A stretch of DNA of 64,000 nt from assembly GCA_964523405.1 (NCBI GenBank), contig CAZGAQ010000013.1, positions 1-64,000 on the forward strand, read 5' to 3'. The translations under genes were made by a program, and so were the position numbers. Each line of letters begins with the position of its first letter. Within the stretch, counting starts at the first letter, position 1. Below are positions 42,509-51,349 of this stretch, piece by piece. Origin of the DNA: CAZGAQ01 sp964523405. Its GTDB lineage: Bacteria; Planctomycetota; Phycisphaerae; UBA1845; Fen-1342. The notes beneath the pieces were generated by a model. The model was not told where the DNA came from and made no database searches. It was given only the letters and a program-made list of their open reading frames with translations.

Positions 42509-43622
42509 ATGGCTCAGGAAGAACGTACCGCTACGCTCGACACGCTGACGGCCCGGATTCACGCGATCCGGGACTCTCTTTGATCTGCCCACCAAGACCG
42601 CCCGGCTGACCGCCCTCGAAAACGAGATGCAAAAACCCGGGTTCTACGAAATCCGCGAGAACGTCGACCGCGTCGTGACCGAGATGAAGGCCCTCCGCGC
42701 CAAGGTCGAGCCGATGCAGGAACTGGTCAAGCGCATCGACGAGGCGCGCCTCCTGCAGGAGCTGGCCGACGAGGCCAACGACGATGCCACCCGCGCCGAA
42801 GTCCTGCGCGAGCTGGAGGTGATCGCGAAGAAGACCGACCACCTCGAGCTGCTCACCCTGCTGTCCGGCGAGAACGACGCCCGCAACTGCTGGTTCGCCA
42901 TCAACGCCGGCGCCGGCGGGGTCGACTCCTGCGACTTCGCCGAGATGCTTCTGCGCATGTACCTCATGTACTTCGAGGCCAACGGCTTCCGCGCCAGTGA
43001 GGTCGACCGGCGCGACGGCGAAGAAGCGGGCATCCAGTCCGTCACGCTGCACGTCGCCGGCCCCTATGCCTACGGCTACCTGTCGTGCGAAGTCGGCGTC
43101 CACCGCCTCGTGCGCATCAGCCCCTTCAACGCCCAGGGCAAACGCCAGACCTCCTTCGTCGGCGTGGACTGCCTCCCCGAATTCGAGGAAACCAAGATCG
43201 AGATCGCCGAGACCGACCTGGAGTTCGAGTACTTCCGCCGCGCCTCGGGCGCCGGCGGCCAGAACGTCAACAAGGTCGCGACGGCCGTCCGCGTGAAGCA
43301 CAAGCCCACCGGCATCGTCGTCGAGTGCGTCAACGAGCGCAGCCAGGCCCAGAACAAGCGCATGGCCCTCAGCATTCTGCAGTCCAAGCTCGAACAGATC
43401 GACCAGGCCAAGCAGGATGCCGAACTCGCCAAGGCCTACAGCGAAAAGGGCGACATCGCCTGGGGCAACCAGATCCGCAGCTACGTCCTGCACGGCTCGA
43501 CGATCCACGTGAAGGACCACCGCACGAACCTGGCCATCGGCGACACGCAGCGCGTCCTCAACGGCGACATCCAGCCCTACATCGATGCCCGCCTGCGGCA
43601 ACGGCTGGAGGCGAACCGGTAG
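42509..43622 (+). CDS. prfB: Peptide chain release factor 2, programmed +1 frameshift
   Basis: Reads UGA and UAA stops and releases the finished peptide. The first frame starts at the ATG at 42509 and stops after 24 codons at TGA (42581-42583). Shifting +1 at CTT-TGA gives LDLPTKTARLTALENEM and continues to 43622, 370 residues in all (E. coli RF2 has 365). Visible are the peptide anticodon SPF in VRISPFNAQGKRQTSF and the catalytic GGQ in SGAGGQNVNK. Known: at low RF2 levels the ribosome pauses at UGA and slips, so the protein controls its own synthesis. The upstream Shine-Dalgarno-like element is weak here (GGGA at 42570-42573). Confidence 0.95.
42578..42583 (+). promoter_or_regulatory. prfB frameshift site CTT-TGA
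   Basis: CTTTGA with the in-frame UGA as the 25th codon, followed by T rather than the more usual C. After the slip, reading resumes at 42582 (GAT), in frame with the main coding region. Confidence 0.93.
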
Positions 43623-43646
43623 ACCGGCACAGGCGGAGGGTGGCGC

Positions 43647-44126
43647 GTGGACTCCGGGCGGCTCTTCAGTCGGTTCGTGCTGTGGACGCTGGTCTGCGGC
43701 GTCAGCGCCGCGCCGAGCTACATCTGGGCGGCGCCCACATACGACCGTGTGGGCATGATCTGCGGCGTGGCTGTGTACATCGGGCTCTATACCGCCGCCA
43801 GCATGACGAGCACGGCAAAGCAGATCGAGACCGAGCCCCTGGTGCGACGTGCCGTGCGGATCGGCTACATCACGCGCATCATCATCTCCGTTGTCTATCC
43901 CATCGGCATGGCCGTGGATCTGATCCCCGGTCTGATGAGCATCTCCGTGGTCAAGAACGCGCTCGGGCATGAGTTCGGTTTCGAGTTCGCGTTGTACACA
44001 ACGCTCGTGCAGGGCACATTCGTCAACCTGATCCTCGGCGTGTACATGCTGATGGTGTACGGAATCCTCCAGAGCATCCGGCCCGCGCCCGCTGCGGCTC
44101 CCGAATCGCGAACCAACGGAGGCTGA
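43647..44126 (+). CDS. Small membrane protein, unknown family
   Basis: 159 residues from the GTG at 43647 with CGGAGGG before it. About four hydrophobic helices (FVLWTLVCGVSAAPSYIWA, MICGVAVYIGLYTAASM, IIISVVYPIGMAVDLI, FVNLILGVYMLMVYGIL). No enzyme motif. It is a paralogue of the next gene. The first 83 bases of the two genes differ at one position only, pointing to recent duplication or conversion. This copy lacks the zinc ribbon of its neighbour. Function unknown. Confidence 0.75.
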   Translation: MDSGRLFSRFVLWTLVCGVSAAPSYIWAAPTYDRVGMICGVAVYIGLYTAASMTSTAKQIETEPLVRRAVRIGYITRIIISVVYPIGMAVDLIPGLMSISVVKNALGHEFGFEFALYTTLVQGTFVNLILGVYMLMVYGILQSIRPAPAAAPESRTNGG

Positions 44127-44131
44127 CGGAA

Positions 44132-44713
44132 GTGGACTACGGGCGGCTCTTCAGTCGGTTCGTGCTGTGGACGCTGGTCTGCGGCGTCAGCGCCGCGCCG
44201 AGCTACATCTGGGCCTCCACGGAGTTCAACCGCCCGGCGATGGTCTGCGGGGTCGCCGTGTATATCCTGCTGTACACGGCGGTCAGCATGACGGCTACCG
44301 TCGCACGCCTGGAGACGCGGCCCTTCGTACGGCGCACGCTGCGCATCGGCTACATCACGCGCCTGGTCATCTCCATCGTCTTTCCGGTCGGTATGGCCGT
44401 AGACCTCTTTCCGGGCTTGCTCAGCTACACGCTGGTCGGCGCGTTCCTCGGCGAGCGCCGCGATTTCGCCTTCACGTTCCTGACGACGCTGGTGCAGGGC
44501 GTGTTCGTCAACATCGTGCTCGGCGTGTACATGCTCATCGTCTACGGCGTGCAGCGGATCTTCCTGCCCAAACCCGTCACGGCCGCTCTGTGCATGCACT
44601 GCGGCTACGACCTCCGCGCCACGCGCGACCGCTGCCCCGAATGCGGCACCCCCGTCCCCCCGGACCACCAGCCGACCGTCGCCGCGCCCACGCCCTCAGA
44701 AGCTCCGTTGTGA
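44132..44713 (+). CDS. Small membrane protein with C-terminal zinc ribbon, paralogue of 43647
   Basis: 193 residues from the GTG at 44132. The ribosome site GGAGG lies inside the end of the preceding gene (stop at 44126), so the pair is probably coupled. Four hydrophobic helices match those of the neighbour. A zinc ribbon then follows, CMHCGYDLRATRDRCPECGT, absent from the neighbour. The last 18 bases overlap the convergent dtd gene. Function unknown. Confidence 0.77.
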   Translation: MDYGRLFSRFVLWTLVCGVSAAPSYIWASTEFNRPAMVCGVAVYILLYTAVSMTATVARLETRPFVRRTLRIGYITRLVISIVFPVGMAVDLFPGLLSYTLVGAFLGERRDFAFTFLTTLVQGVFVNIVLGVYMLIVYGVQRIFLPKPVTAALCMHCGYDLRATRDRCPECGTPVPPDHQPTVAAPTPSEAPL

Positions 44714-45145
44714 GTCCAGTAGCACGCAAATCGGTCCGTCGTTGACCGACTCCACCAGCATGTGCGCCGCAAACCGCCCCGTCTCCACCCGCACCCCCTG
44801 TCCCCGGAGCGCCCCCACCAGCTCCTCGATCAGCGGCCGCGCCACCTCGCCCGACGCCGACCCGTCGAACGACGGCCTCCGCCCCTTCCGCGCGTCCGCC
44901 TGCACCGTAAACGCACTCACCAGCAGCACGCTCCCGCTGATATCGAGCACCGACCGGTTCTGCTTGCCCTCGTCATCCGGGAAGATGCGCAGGTGCGCGA
45001 CCTTCTCCGCAATGTACGTCACGTCCGCGCTTGCATCGTCCGGCCCCGCGCCGGCGTACACCAATAGCCCGGCCTCGATCTGCCCGACCATCTCCCCGTC
45101 CACCGTCACCCGCGCCTGCCGCACCCGCTGTACCACCGCGCGCAT
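44696..45145 (-). CDS. dtd: D-aminoacyl-tRNA deacylase
   Basis: Removes D-amino acids (and glycine from tRNA-Ala) to protect translation. 149 residues, a standard size. MRAVVQRVRQARVTVDGEMV opens the protein. The first signature reads LLVSAFTVQADARKGRRPSF, where the usual SQF has become SAF. The cis-proline signature reads VNDGPICVLLDS (normally NxGPV). Both changes are mild, and the Gly-Pro is kept. The ATG at 45145 is chosen because the family begins exactly there; the open frame runs on upstream without similarity. Divergent from ybeY. Confidence 0.9.
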   Translation of the reverse strand: MRAVVQRVRQARVTVDGEMVGQIEAGLLVYAGAGPDDASADVTYIAEKVAHLRIFPDDEGKQNRSVLDISGSVLLVSAFTVQADARKGRRPSFDGSASGEVARPLIEELVGALRGQGVRVETGRFAAHMLVESVNDGPICVLLDSQRSF

Positions 45146-45320
45146 CGCCTGCACCTCGCGCCAACCGCCGCCGGCCAACCCGTCGCCGCCACGAGCCGCC
45201 GATTCTACGCCCCCGCCCGCCGCACGCGAACCACCCGCCGCGCTCGACCCTCCGCGGCAATCCGCCGCGCCTGCGCGAAACCCGCTGGCACACCGCCGCC
45301 ATCCCGCCGACAATCCCCCC

Positions 45321-45881
45321 ATGCGAACGACCGCCGTGCACGTCGAAATCGCGTGGCAACTGCGCCAATCGTGGCGCGCCGTCCCCCTGCTGACCCAGGT
45401 GGCCGCCGCCGTCGCCGCCGCCGAAGGCTTCCGCCGCGGCAGCCTATCCATCGCCGTCGTCGGCGCCCGCGCCATGGCCACGCTCCACCGGCGGTTCCTG
45501 AACCTCCCGGGCCCCACCGACGTCATCACCTTCGACCTCGGCACCGACCGCCGCGCCCGCCTCCTCGACGGCGACATCGTCGTGTGCGCCGACGTCGCCT
45601 GGCGCAACGCCCGCGCCGATCTTCATTCCCGCGCTGCGCCGGATGCCGCCCCGACTCCGCGCTCCCGCTCCGCACCCCAGCGCCCCGCGCGCCGCCGCGT
45701 GCCCTCCGCCGCGCGACAGCTCGCCGCCGCCCGCGCCGAGCTCGCCCTCTACGTCACGCACGGCATCCTGCATCTGGCCGGCTACGACGACCACCGCGCC
45801 GCCGACTTCCGCCGCATGCACGCCCGCGAGGACGAGTTGCTTCAGAACCTAGGCCTCGGCCGCGTCTTCGCCCCTCACTAG
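45321..45881 (+). CDS. ybeY: Endoribonuclease / rRNA maturation factor YbeY
   Basis: Zinc-dependent factor in 16S rRNA maturation and ribosome quality control. 186 residues. The zinc motif is HGILHLAGYDDH, followed by RRMHAREDELL. The earlier TDVITFDLG and LDGDIVVCADVAWRNA blocks are typical. A low-complexity Arg/Pro/Ala insert of about 30 residues (about 105-137) separates these halves. The ATG at 45321 lacks a visible ribosome site but fits the family N-terminus. Usual partners such as phoH (here at 16098) are not adjacent. Confidence 0.9.
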   Translation: MRTTAVHVEIAWQLRQSWRAVPLLTQVAAAVAAAEGFRRGSLSIAVVGARAMATLHRRFLNLPGPTDVITFDLGTDRRARLLDGDIVVCADVAWRNARADLHSRAAPDAAPTPRSRSAPQRPARRRVPSAARQLAAARAELALYVTHGILHLAGYDDHRAADFRRMHAREDELLQNLGLGRVFAPH

Positions 45882-46194
45882 CGCCTCGTGTCCCGGCTTG
45901 GCAGTCTTCGCGTGGCACACACCTCTTGCCTGTGTAACGCAGAGCGCCGTGACCTCCCTCGCCGCACAGCGTTGGCCCCCCGCCTGCCCCAAACTTGTGA
46001 GGGGTAGCCAACGTCGCACGCCGCCGGATGCGTTCCTGAAGTCGGCTCTCCCCATCCTGGGCGTCTGTAATGGTTGCCCGCGCGGCTCCACTGCAAACGA
46101 GAAGGCCCAGTCCGCCGGCCACACCTCGTTTGCGACGAGCTGCCGCCCTGCGACTGGGCCCCAATCCGGTTCGGCAACCGGCGCGCTGCGCCGC
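45882..46194. other. Convergent intergenic region, ybeY / HDOD gene
   Basis: 313 bases between two convergent genes. At about 45914-45940 there is a degenerate form of the GGCACAGGCATCCTGCCTGTG palindrome seen near 57974 (here GGCACACACC with TTGCCTGTGT). No gene or clear terminator was seen. Confidence 0.5.
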
Positions 46195-47100
46195 CTACTC
46201 GCTGGAGAAAATCTGCTCCGCCTCCGTCACCTGGGAGGGCAGGTCTTCTGTAATCTGCGCGAGCTGCGCCCGGCTCAGCCCGGCGATCTGCAGCAATTCA
46301 TCCGTCAGGACCTGCCCCTGGGCGGTGAGCCAGAATCCAAACCGACCCTCGCAACACACCACGTCGGCCACATGCACGATCCCGGTTACCTTCCGAAACT
46401 CCGCCTGCAGCGCGCGCGGGTCGTGGTGATAGGCGATCGCGTACCGCAGCCCGGGCGGGAACTTCCACTTCGCGCCCAGCGCCCCACCCAGCGCCTGGTG
46501 ATCCGCGCCAACAACCTGCTCTTCCAGCGTGCAGAAATCCTGCGGCGTCGCAAAGCACGTTTCCGCGACCTGCTTCAGTTTCGCAGCGAAGATTTGCTGC
46601 GCCACGATCAACCCCATGTCGTGCACCAACCCCGCGACGAACGTCTCGTCCGCATGCTCGCTCTTCACCTGGTTGGCCACCTGCCGGGCACATACGGCCA
46701 CGGCGATGCAGTGCTTCCACAGGTCACGGGCCGCGAACTGCTCCGACACGGCCTCGGCCTTGAACATCCGCGACAACGAAGCCGCCAGCGCGATGTTCTT
46801 CACGGCGCTGAGCCCGAGCATCAGGATCGCCCGATCCAGGCTCGCGATCTGCGACGGCAGCCCGTAGAAGGCCGAGTTCACGACCTTGAGAATCTTCGCC
46901 GCCAGCGCCGGGTCGGTCCGCACGATGTCGTGCATGTCCCGTGCCGTCGCCCGCGGATCCTCCACCACCTGCACGATCTTCGTCGTGATCTCGGGCAGCG
47001 AGCTAATCTCGGTGATCCGCCCAATCGCCTTCTGAAGGTCGGGGGGGAGCGTCTTGCCGATCGAGCCCGCCGGCGCGGCTGGGGCAGCAGTCAAGGCCAT
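46195..47100 (-). CDS. HDOD domain protein
   Basis: 301 residues from the ATG at 47100 with GAGGG upstream. The HDOD domain fills residues about 28-230: SLPEITTKIVQVVEDPRATA, RTDPALAAKILKVVNSAFYG, LDRAILMLGLSAVKNIALA, and AGLVHDMGLIV, which keeps an HD pair, then GADHQALGGALGAKWKFP. Known: HDOD proteins are mostly regulatory relatives of HD phosphohydrolases, involved in signalling and motility, usually with incomplete metal sites. There is no attached kinase, receiver or EAL domain. The gene is 186 bases from the GT4 gene and probably separately expressed. Confidence 0.88.
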   Translation of the reverse strand: MALTAAPAAPAGSIGKTLPPDLQKAIGRITEISSLPEITTKIVQVVEDPRATARDMHDIVRTDPALAAKILKVVNSAFYGLPSQIASLDRAILMLGLSAVKNIALAASLSRMFKAEAVSEQFAARDLWKHCIAVAVCARQVANQVKSEHADETFVAGLVHDMGLIVAQQIFAAKLKQVAETCFATPQDFCTLEEQVVGADHQALGGALGAKWKFPPGLRYAIAYHHDPRALQAEFRKVTGIVHVADVVCCEGRFGFWLTAQGQVLTDELLQIAGLSRAQLAQITEDLPSQVTEAEQIFSSE

Positions 47101-47286
47101 GAGATGCCCTCGGTTGGTCCAATGCCTTCGGCCTCCGCGCACTCTCCGCGGCGGCGCGGGGCGGGCGGCCAGGAGCCGGCACGCGCCGGACTGGCACACA
47201 CCCTGTGGATACATCGGCTAGGCGCACACGCCACTTCGCGCAACCGCAGGTTTTCGCCCCCGATAAACCGAATTCCGGGAGCGGTT

Positions 47287-48387
47287 TCAGGGCCCCGTCC
47301 GCTTCCGTCTCAATATCGCGCGGTACACACGTAAGGTGGCCGCCACCGTCGCCGCCGGGTCCAGATGCGCCCGCGCCCACTCCGCCCCACGCCGTCCCAG
47401 CGCCAGACGCCCCGCCTCGTCCTCCCTGAGTTTCATCAGGGCCTCGGCATACTCCCGCGGCTCATTCCCCCGCACCAGTCGGATGCGCTCCCCATTCCCG
47501 CCCAGCTCCCGCAGCACCGGCAGGTCCGCTCCGACTACGGGCACGCCGCACGCCAGCGCCTCCAGGACCGCGTTCGGCATCCCCTCCGTCAACGATGGGA
47601 ACAGGAACGCGTCCGCGGCCGATAATACGGGCCCCACCTCTGTCCGCCACCCTAGCAGGTGGACGATCCGCGCTGCATTGCTCAGCCGGAGCATCTGTTC
47701 GACCGCCACCCGCTCGGGACCATCTCCTACCAGCACAAACCGCGCGGGTACGGCCGTCATGATCTCCGCACAGCGGATCAGCAGGTCGAGGCGCTTCACC
47801 CGATCAAAGCGCCCCACCCACGCGACGACGAACTCGCTGTCCAGCGCCCCCAGCGCCGCGCGTGCCTCCGCCCGCGGAATCTGTCGCGGCCACGGATCGA
47901 GCGAAGGCGGCACAATGCGCACGTGTCGGCGCGGCAGCCAGAATGCCCGTACTACATGCTCAGCCACGCTGACACTGCCCACGATATGCCCGCGATCCAT
48001 GCGCCCCGTCGCCAGCTCCAGCCAGCGGTGCCAGCGCCGCTCCACTTCGATCGTCGCCGTCGACGACACCACCGGAATCCGATGCCATAGCCCCATCAGC
48101 CGCGCCGCCACGTTCGCATGCAGGAGCGTCCCATGGATGATGTCCGGCCGCACCGCCCGCACATGCCGCGACAGCCGCCGCAGGGCCGCCCAGTCGCGTA
48201 CGTTTTCCGCCAGACACGCAAACGTTGGAATCCCCGCCGCCTCCAAGTCGCCGCTCACCGGCCCCGGCAGGCCGAGGCAGCCGACCGTCACCTCAACCCC
48301 GGCCGCGCGCAAACCGCGCGCCAGCCGCGCGATCCGCAGGGGTGTGCCGCCGCGCTGGAGATCGGTGACGAGCAGCAATACGCGCAT
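47287..48387 (-). CDS. Glycosyltransferase family 4
   Basis: 366 residues. The GT-B fold is evident: N-terminal MRVLLLVTDLQRGGTPLRIA (acceptor side) and the C-terminal donor side with VAWVGRFDRVKRLDLLIRC, FVLVGDGPERVAVE and the EX7E motif in LFPSLTEGMPNAVLEALACG. Known: GT4 enzymes transfer sugars with retention from nucleotide sugars, often in envelope polysaccharide or glycolipid synthesis. The acceptor is unknown. It follows the lipoprotein gene by 34 bases, so trpG-like, lipoprotein and GT4 genes may form one unit. Confidence 0.92.
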   Translation of the reverse strand: MRVLLLVTDLQRGGTPLRIARLARGLRAAGVEVTVGCLGLPGPVSGDLEAAGIPTFACLAENVRDWAALRRLSRHVRAVRPDIIHGTLLHANVAARLMGLWHRIPVVSSTATIEVERRWHRWLELATGRMDRGHIVGSVSVAEHVVRAFWLPRRHVRIVPPSLDPWPRQIPRAEARAALGALDSEFVVAWVGRFDRVKRLDLLIRCAEIMTAVPARFVLVGDGPERVAVEQMLRLSNAARIVHLLGWRTEVGPVLSAADAFLFPSLTEGMPNAVLEALACGVPVVGADLPVLRELGGNGERIRLVRGNEPREYAEALMKLREDEAGRLALGRRGAEWARAHLDPAATVAATLRVYRAILRRKRTGP

Positions 48388-48421
48388 GTTCGTGCCGGCC
48401 CCCGGTCGTCCCGCCGAATCG

Positions 48422-48991
48422 TCAGCGGTCGTCCCGCAGCATCTTCCGGGCTTGGCGCGACGCCTCTTCCGCCGCGACGTCCTGCTGAGACCACGGCCCC
48501 AGGCGCTCGGCGCCGGTCCGCATTCCCTCCAGCCCCGCGGACGGTGGCGTACGAGACAGCGTCCCGACCGCCTGACCGCCAAATGGCCCCAGCTTGTACG
48601 CCTGCGGCGTGAAACCGACGGCCCCCGCGCTGCCGCCCTGCCCGGACACGGCCACACTCTGGCCAGCGTAGAAGTTGCCCACCGGTTGCCCGGCTGCCCG
48701 GAAGGGCAGCGCGAACAGCAACGGTTTGTAGGGCGTCGGATCCTGGCCCAGCGCTTCCCGCTCCGCAGGAGTCAGCTCCGGCTCGCGGAAATCGGGCGTC
48801 AGGGTCACCAGCGGACGCTCGTCGCGCCCGGGCACCTTGACCTTCAAGGCGTGCGCGGGCGGCTCCAGTTCCTCCAGCCGCGGGCTTTCGTCCGGACCGG
48901 GCTTGACGATGACAGTCTGGTTCTGCTGGGCGCAGCCCGAAAGCACGCCCCCCAGGGCCCCCAGCGTGACGATAACGACAGCAACTCGCAT
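48422..48991 (-). CDS. Predicted lipoprotein
   Basis: 189 residues. The ATG at 48991 gives a short signal (RVAVVIVTLGALGGV) and a lipobox LSGC, so the protein is probably lipid-anchored. The mature part is rich in Pro and Gly, with charged stretches (ELTPAEREALGQDPTPYKP). No family was recognised. It starts 10 bases after the glutaminase stop and ends 34 bases before the glycosyltransferase. Confidence 0.75.
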   Translation of the reverse strand: MRVAVVIVTLGALGGVLSGCAQQNQTVIVKPGPDESPRLEELEPPAHALKVKVPGRDERPLVTLTPDFREPELTPAEREALGQDPTPYKPLLFALPFRAAGQPVGNFYAGQSVAVSGQGGSAGAVGFTPQAYKLGPFGGQAVGTLSRTPPSAGLEGMRTGAERLGPWSQQDVAAEEASRQARKMLRDDR

Positions 48992-49001
48992 GCGACTATG
49001 A

Positions 49002-49580
49002 CTACCCGATGCCGAGGAAATTCGCAAGCAGCTTGTGCCCCTCCAGCGTCAGGAAGCTCTCCGGGTGGAACTGCACGCCGTACACCGGCCACGCGCGGTG
49101 CCGAATCGCCATGATCTCCGTCGGGTCGTCGTCGGCTGTCGCCGCGACCACGAACTCCGGTGGCAGCGTCCCATGCTGGATGATCAGCGAGTGGTAGCGC
49201 GTGGCCGGGAAGGGGTTGCTCACCCCCCGGAACAGGCCTTCCCCGTCATGGCGGATCAGGCTGGTTTTGCCGTGCATCAGCCGCGGTGCCCGAATCACGT
49301 TTGCCCCGTTCACAAAGCCGATGCACTGGTGCCCCAGGCAGACACCCAGTAGCGGAATCTTCCCAGAGAACGTCCGGATCACGTCGTTACTGATGCCACC
49401 CTCACGCGGCGTGCATGGCCCCGGCGAGATGACCAGGTGATCCGGTTTCTCCGCCGCGATCCGCTCCAGGCTGATCTGGTCATTCCGGTACACCCGGATC
49501 TCGATCGCGGTGCTTAGCTCGCCAATGCGCTGCACAAGGTTGTAGGTGAAGCTGTCGTAGTTATCAATAAGAATCACCAT
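49002..49580 (-). CDS. trpG: Anthranilate / aminodeoxychorismate synthase glutaminase subunit (TrpG/PabA)
   Basis: Supplies ammonia from glutamine to the chorismate-using partner (TrpE or PabB). 192 residues, the usual size. MVILIDNYDSFTYNLVQ opens the protein. VISPGPCTPREGG is the family loop, GVCLGHQCIG holds the nucleophile Cys, NPFPATRYHSL is typical, and VYGVQFHPESFLT gives His-Glu. Sequence alone does not separate TrpG from PabA, and in many bacteria one protein serves both. No trpE or pabB gene lies nearby; the downstream genes encode a lipoprotein and a glycosyltransferase. Confidence 0.93.
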   Translation of the reverse strand: MVILIDNYDSFTYNLVQRIGELSTAIEIRVYRNDQISLERIAAEKPDHLVISPGPCTPREGGISNDVIRTFSGKIPLLGVCLGHQCIGFVNGANVIRAPRLMHGKTSLIRHDGEGLFRGVSNPFPATRYHSLIIQHGTLPPEFVVAATADDDPTEIMAIRHRAWPVYGVQFHPESFLTLEGHKLLANFLGIG

Positions 49581-49864
49581 CCGCGTACGGCTCCTTGCCG
49601 AGCGTCGGGGCGCTCGCTTTTGCGCCTTTCACCGGACCCGGCCCCACCCTCAGTTTCGACCGGCCAGTCGCGGCACGATACCCGGAAATCTGGCCCTGCG
49701 GCAACCGAAAACGCGGGCCCCGCCCCACAGCCCGGACGGCACGCGCGCACCGCGGAAAAGCGCTCCCGGGCGCAGTTATCTAGGTTCTCCAGCCCGCGGC
49801 CCGAGTGTCAGTTATACTTGAGGTGTTCGGAACCACCTCATCTCTTCGCCGAAAGGACTGGGCC

Positions 49865-50320
49865 ATGAAACTCGAATCCTTCCTCCAAGAGCAGGGCGTG
49901 GGGTACGAGAAGCATTCGCATTCCATTACCTACACGGCGCAGCAGCTCGCCCAGGCCGAGCACGTCCCCGGCGGCGCCGTGGCCAAGCCCGTCATCGTGA
50001 AGGGCTCTACCGGCTTTGCCATGTGCGTCCTGCCCGCCCCCAAACACCTGGACCCGCGCCTGGTGGCCGAGGCGCTGCATGAGCCCGTCGTGCGTCTGGC
50101 GACCGAAGATGAGATGGTCAGACTATTCCCCGACTGTGAAGTCGGCGCGGAACCCCCGGTCGGTCCGCTCTTCGGTCTGCCCACCGTCATGGACACGGAG
50201 CTGCGCGACGGCGATTACCTCGTCATGCAGGCCGGTACCCACACGGCCTCCATTCGCATGCGGCGCGATGACTGGGAGCGCGTCTGCCGTCCGCGCATCG
50301 CCCCCATCTGCGGACGCTGA
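49865..50320 (+). CDS. ybaK: YbaK/ProX-type aminoacyl-tRNA deacylase
   Basis: 151 residues. AAAGGA lies before the ATG at 49865. The YbaK/EbsC fold is recognised by VGYEKHSHSITYTAQQLAQA, GGAVAKPVIVK with the conserved Lys, AEALHEPVVRLATEDEM, and GPLFGLPTVMDTELRDGDY. Known: such stand-alone domains clear Cys or Ala wrongly attached to tRNA-Pro, and related tRNAs. A TATACT at 49813-49818 could be its -10 box, although a -35 is not evident. Confidence 0.88.
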   Translation: MKLESFLQEQGVGYEKHSHSITYTAQQLAQAEHVPGGAVAKPVIVKGSTGFAMCVLPAPKHLDPRLVAEALHEPVVRLATEDEMVRLFPDCEVGAEPPVGPLFGLPTVMDTELRDGDYLVMQAGTHTASIRMRRDDWERVCRPRIAPICGR

Positions 50321-50383
50321 CGCCGGCTCACGACGCGCACCGCCCCGCGCGCTGCGCCACGTAGCGCGTCTGGTTGCGCGGAT

Positions 50384-50989
50384 CTAGCCTCTGCGCCGCA
50401 GCGACAAAGCGGCCACGCCAGCGCAAAGCAGCAGCAACGCGCTCGGCTCGGGCACGTCGCCGTTGATGACCGCCCAGGCATTCCCCATTGAGTAGGTCAT
50501 CGTTGTGCCCTGCACTCCCGAGCCAAAATCGACATAGACCGGAATGTAGATCTGGCTGCCCATGTACGGCACGCAGACCGGCGTGTCGGACCAGTAGCCT
50601 TCCGCGCGGAGATTGGCAAACGGACCGGGATTCAGCGCGGTGATGCTCTGTTCATGAAACAAACGGTACATCTCGCTGCCCGCGTCCGATCCGGTCGGCA
50701 AACGCCAGCCCGTGATCCCGTCGATGTTGAGGCGCGCAGCCCAGCACATCGCCTCGCCCCACGTCATTCGTCCGTTGTCGTAGGCGTGCTCGCCGTCCAC
50801 CCAACCCGGGTCGTTGCCGGGCAGGCCGTACCCCGTCGTGCCGGCATAGCCCGCATCCGTCAGCCAGGTAATGCCCAGCACGTCGTCGTAGTACATTCTT
50901 CCGTTGTCTCGGCTAAAGAACTCCGCCTTCACCGCCGCGGACAAGCCGAGCGCTGACACCAGCACTACCGCGACGTTCGCACTTCTCAC
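50384..50989 (-). CDS. PEP-CTERM sorted protein with DUF1566-like domain
   Basis: 201 residues from the GTG at 50989, which has AGGGGGG upstream and opens a signal peptide (VAVVLVSALGLSAAVKA). The body (YYDDVLGITWLTDAG, MTWGEAMCWAARLNIDGITG, WRLPTGSDAG) matches the Lcl-like/DUF1566 type. The C-terminus is a PEP-CTERM signal: VPEPSALLLLCAGVAALSL and then RRRG. Known: the signal directs processing by exosortase and is linked to extracellular polymer production. It is the only PEP-CTERM protein seen here, in contrast to the dockerin-tailed proteins. Confidence 0.85.
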   Translation of the reverse strand: MRSANVAVVLVSALGLSAAVKAEFFSRDNGRMYYDDVLGITWLTDAGYAGTTGYGLPGNDPGWVDGEHAYDNGRMTWGEAMCWAARLNIDGITGWRLPTGSDAGSEMYRLFHEQSITALNPGPFANLRAEGYWSDTPVCVPYMGSQIYIPVYVDFGSGVQGTTMTYSMGNAWAVINGDVPEPSALLLLCAGVAALSLRRRG

Positions 50990-51349
50990 GATACACCCCC
51001 CTGCCAAGTTGGGGAGTTGGCACCCGCTGCTGGTTCCATGCCCATAGCGTGCGTTCCGTCAACGCGCCCGTCGCAATCTCGCTCCCATTTGCCCTACATG
51101 TCCCCGTCACCCCCGCCCAGCCGCGCCCTTCACTCGTGCCACAGCTACGCCTAGCTCACGTGTGCCAGGCAGCGCGACCGCGGACGCGGCGCTCCCCCAT
51201 CCCGTTCCCGCTCATGTTCAGACAGGCAATGTCGCTCCCGGGCGCACCGCAGAACCCGCCTGCCAGTGCTCCCACTCACCAGATTATGCGTGGCGCTACC
51301 CCCCTGTTAGTTCTCTTCACCCAATCCCTGCCCACGCTCACGCATCCGC
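50990..51349. other. Intergenic region upstream of the PEP-CTERM gene
   Basis: 360 bases between two minus-strand genes. The pyrimidine-rich stretch near 51330-51350 runs into the end of the protease gene. No promoter, RNA or repeat was identified with confidence. Confidence 0.4.

Noticed and set aside
42627..43622. prfB as a separate gene starting at 42627
   Set aside because: It would lack the N-terminal RF2 sequence, which is encoded upstream across a canonical CTT-TGA frameshift site.
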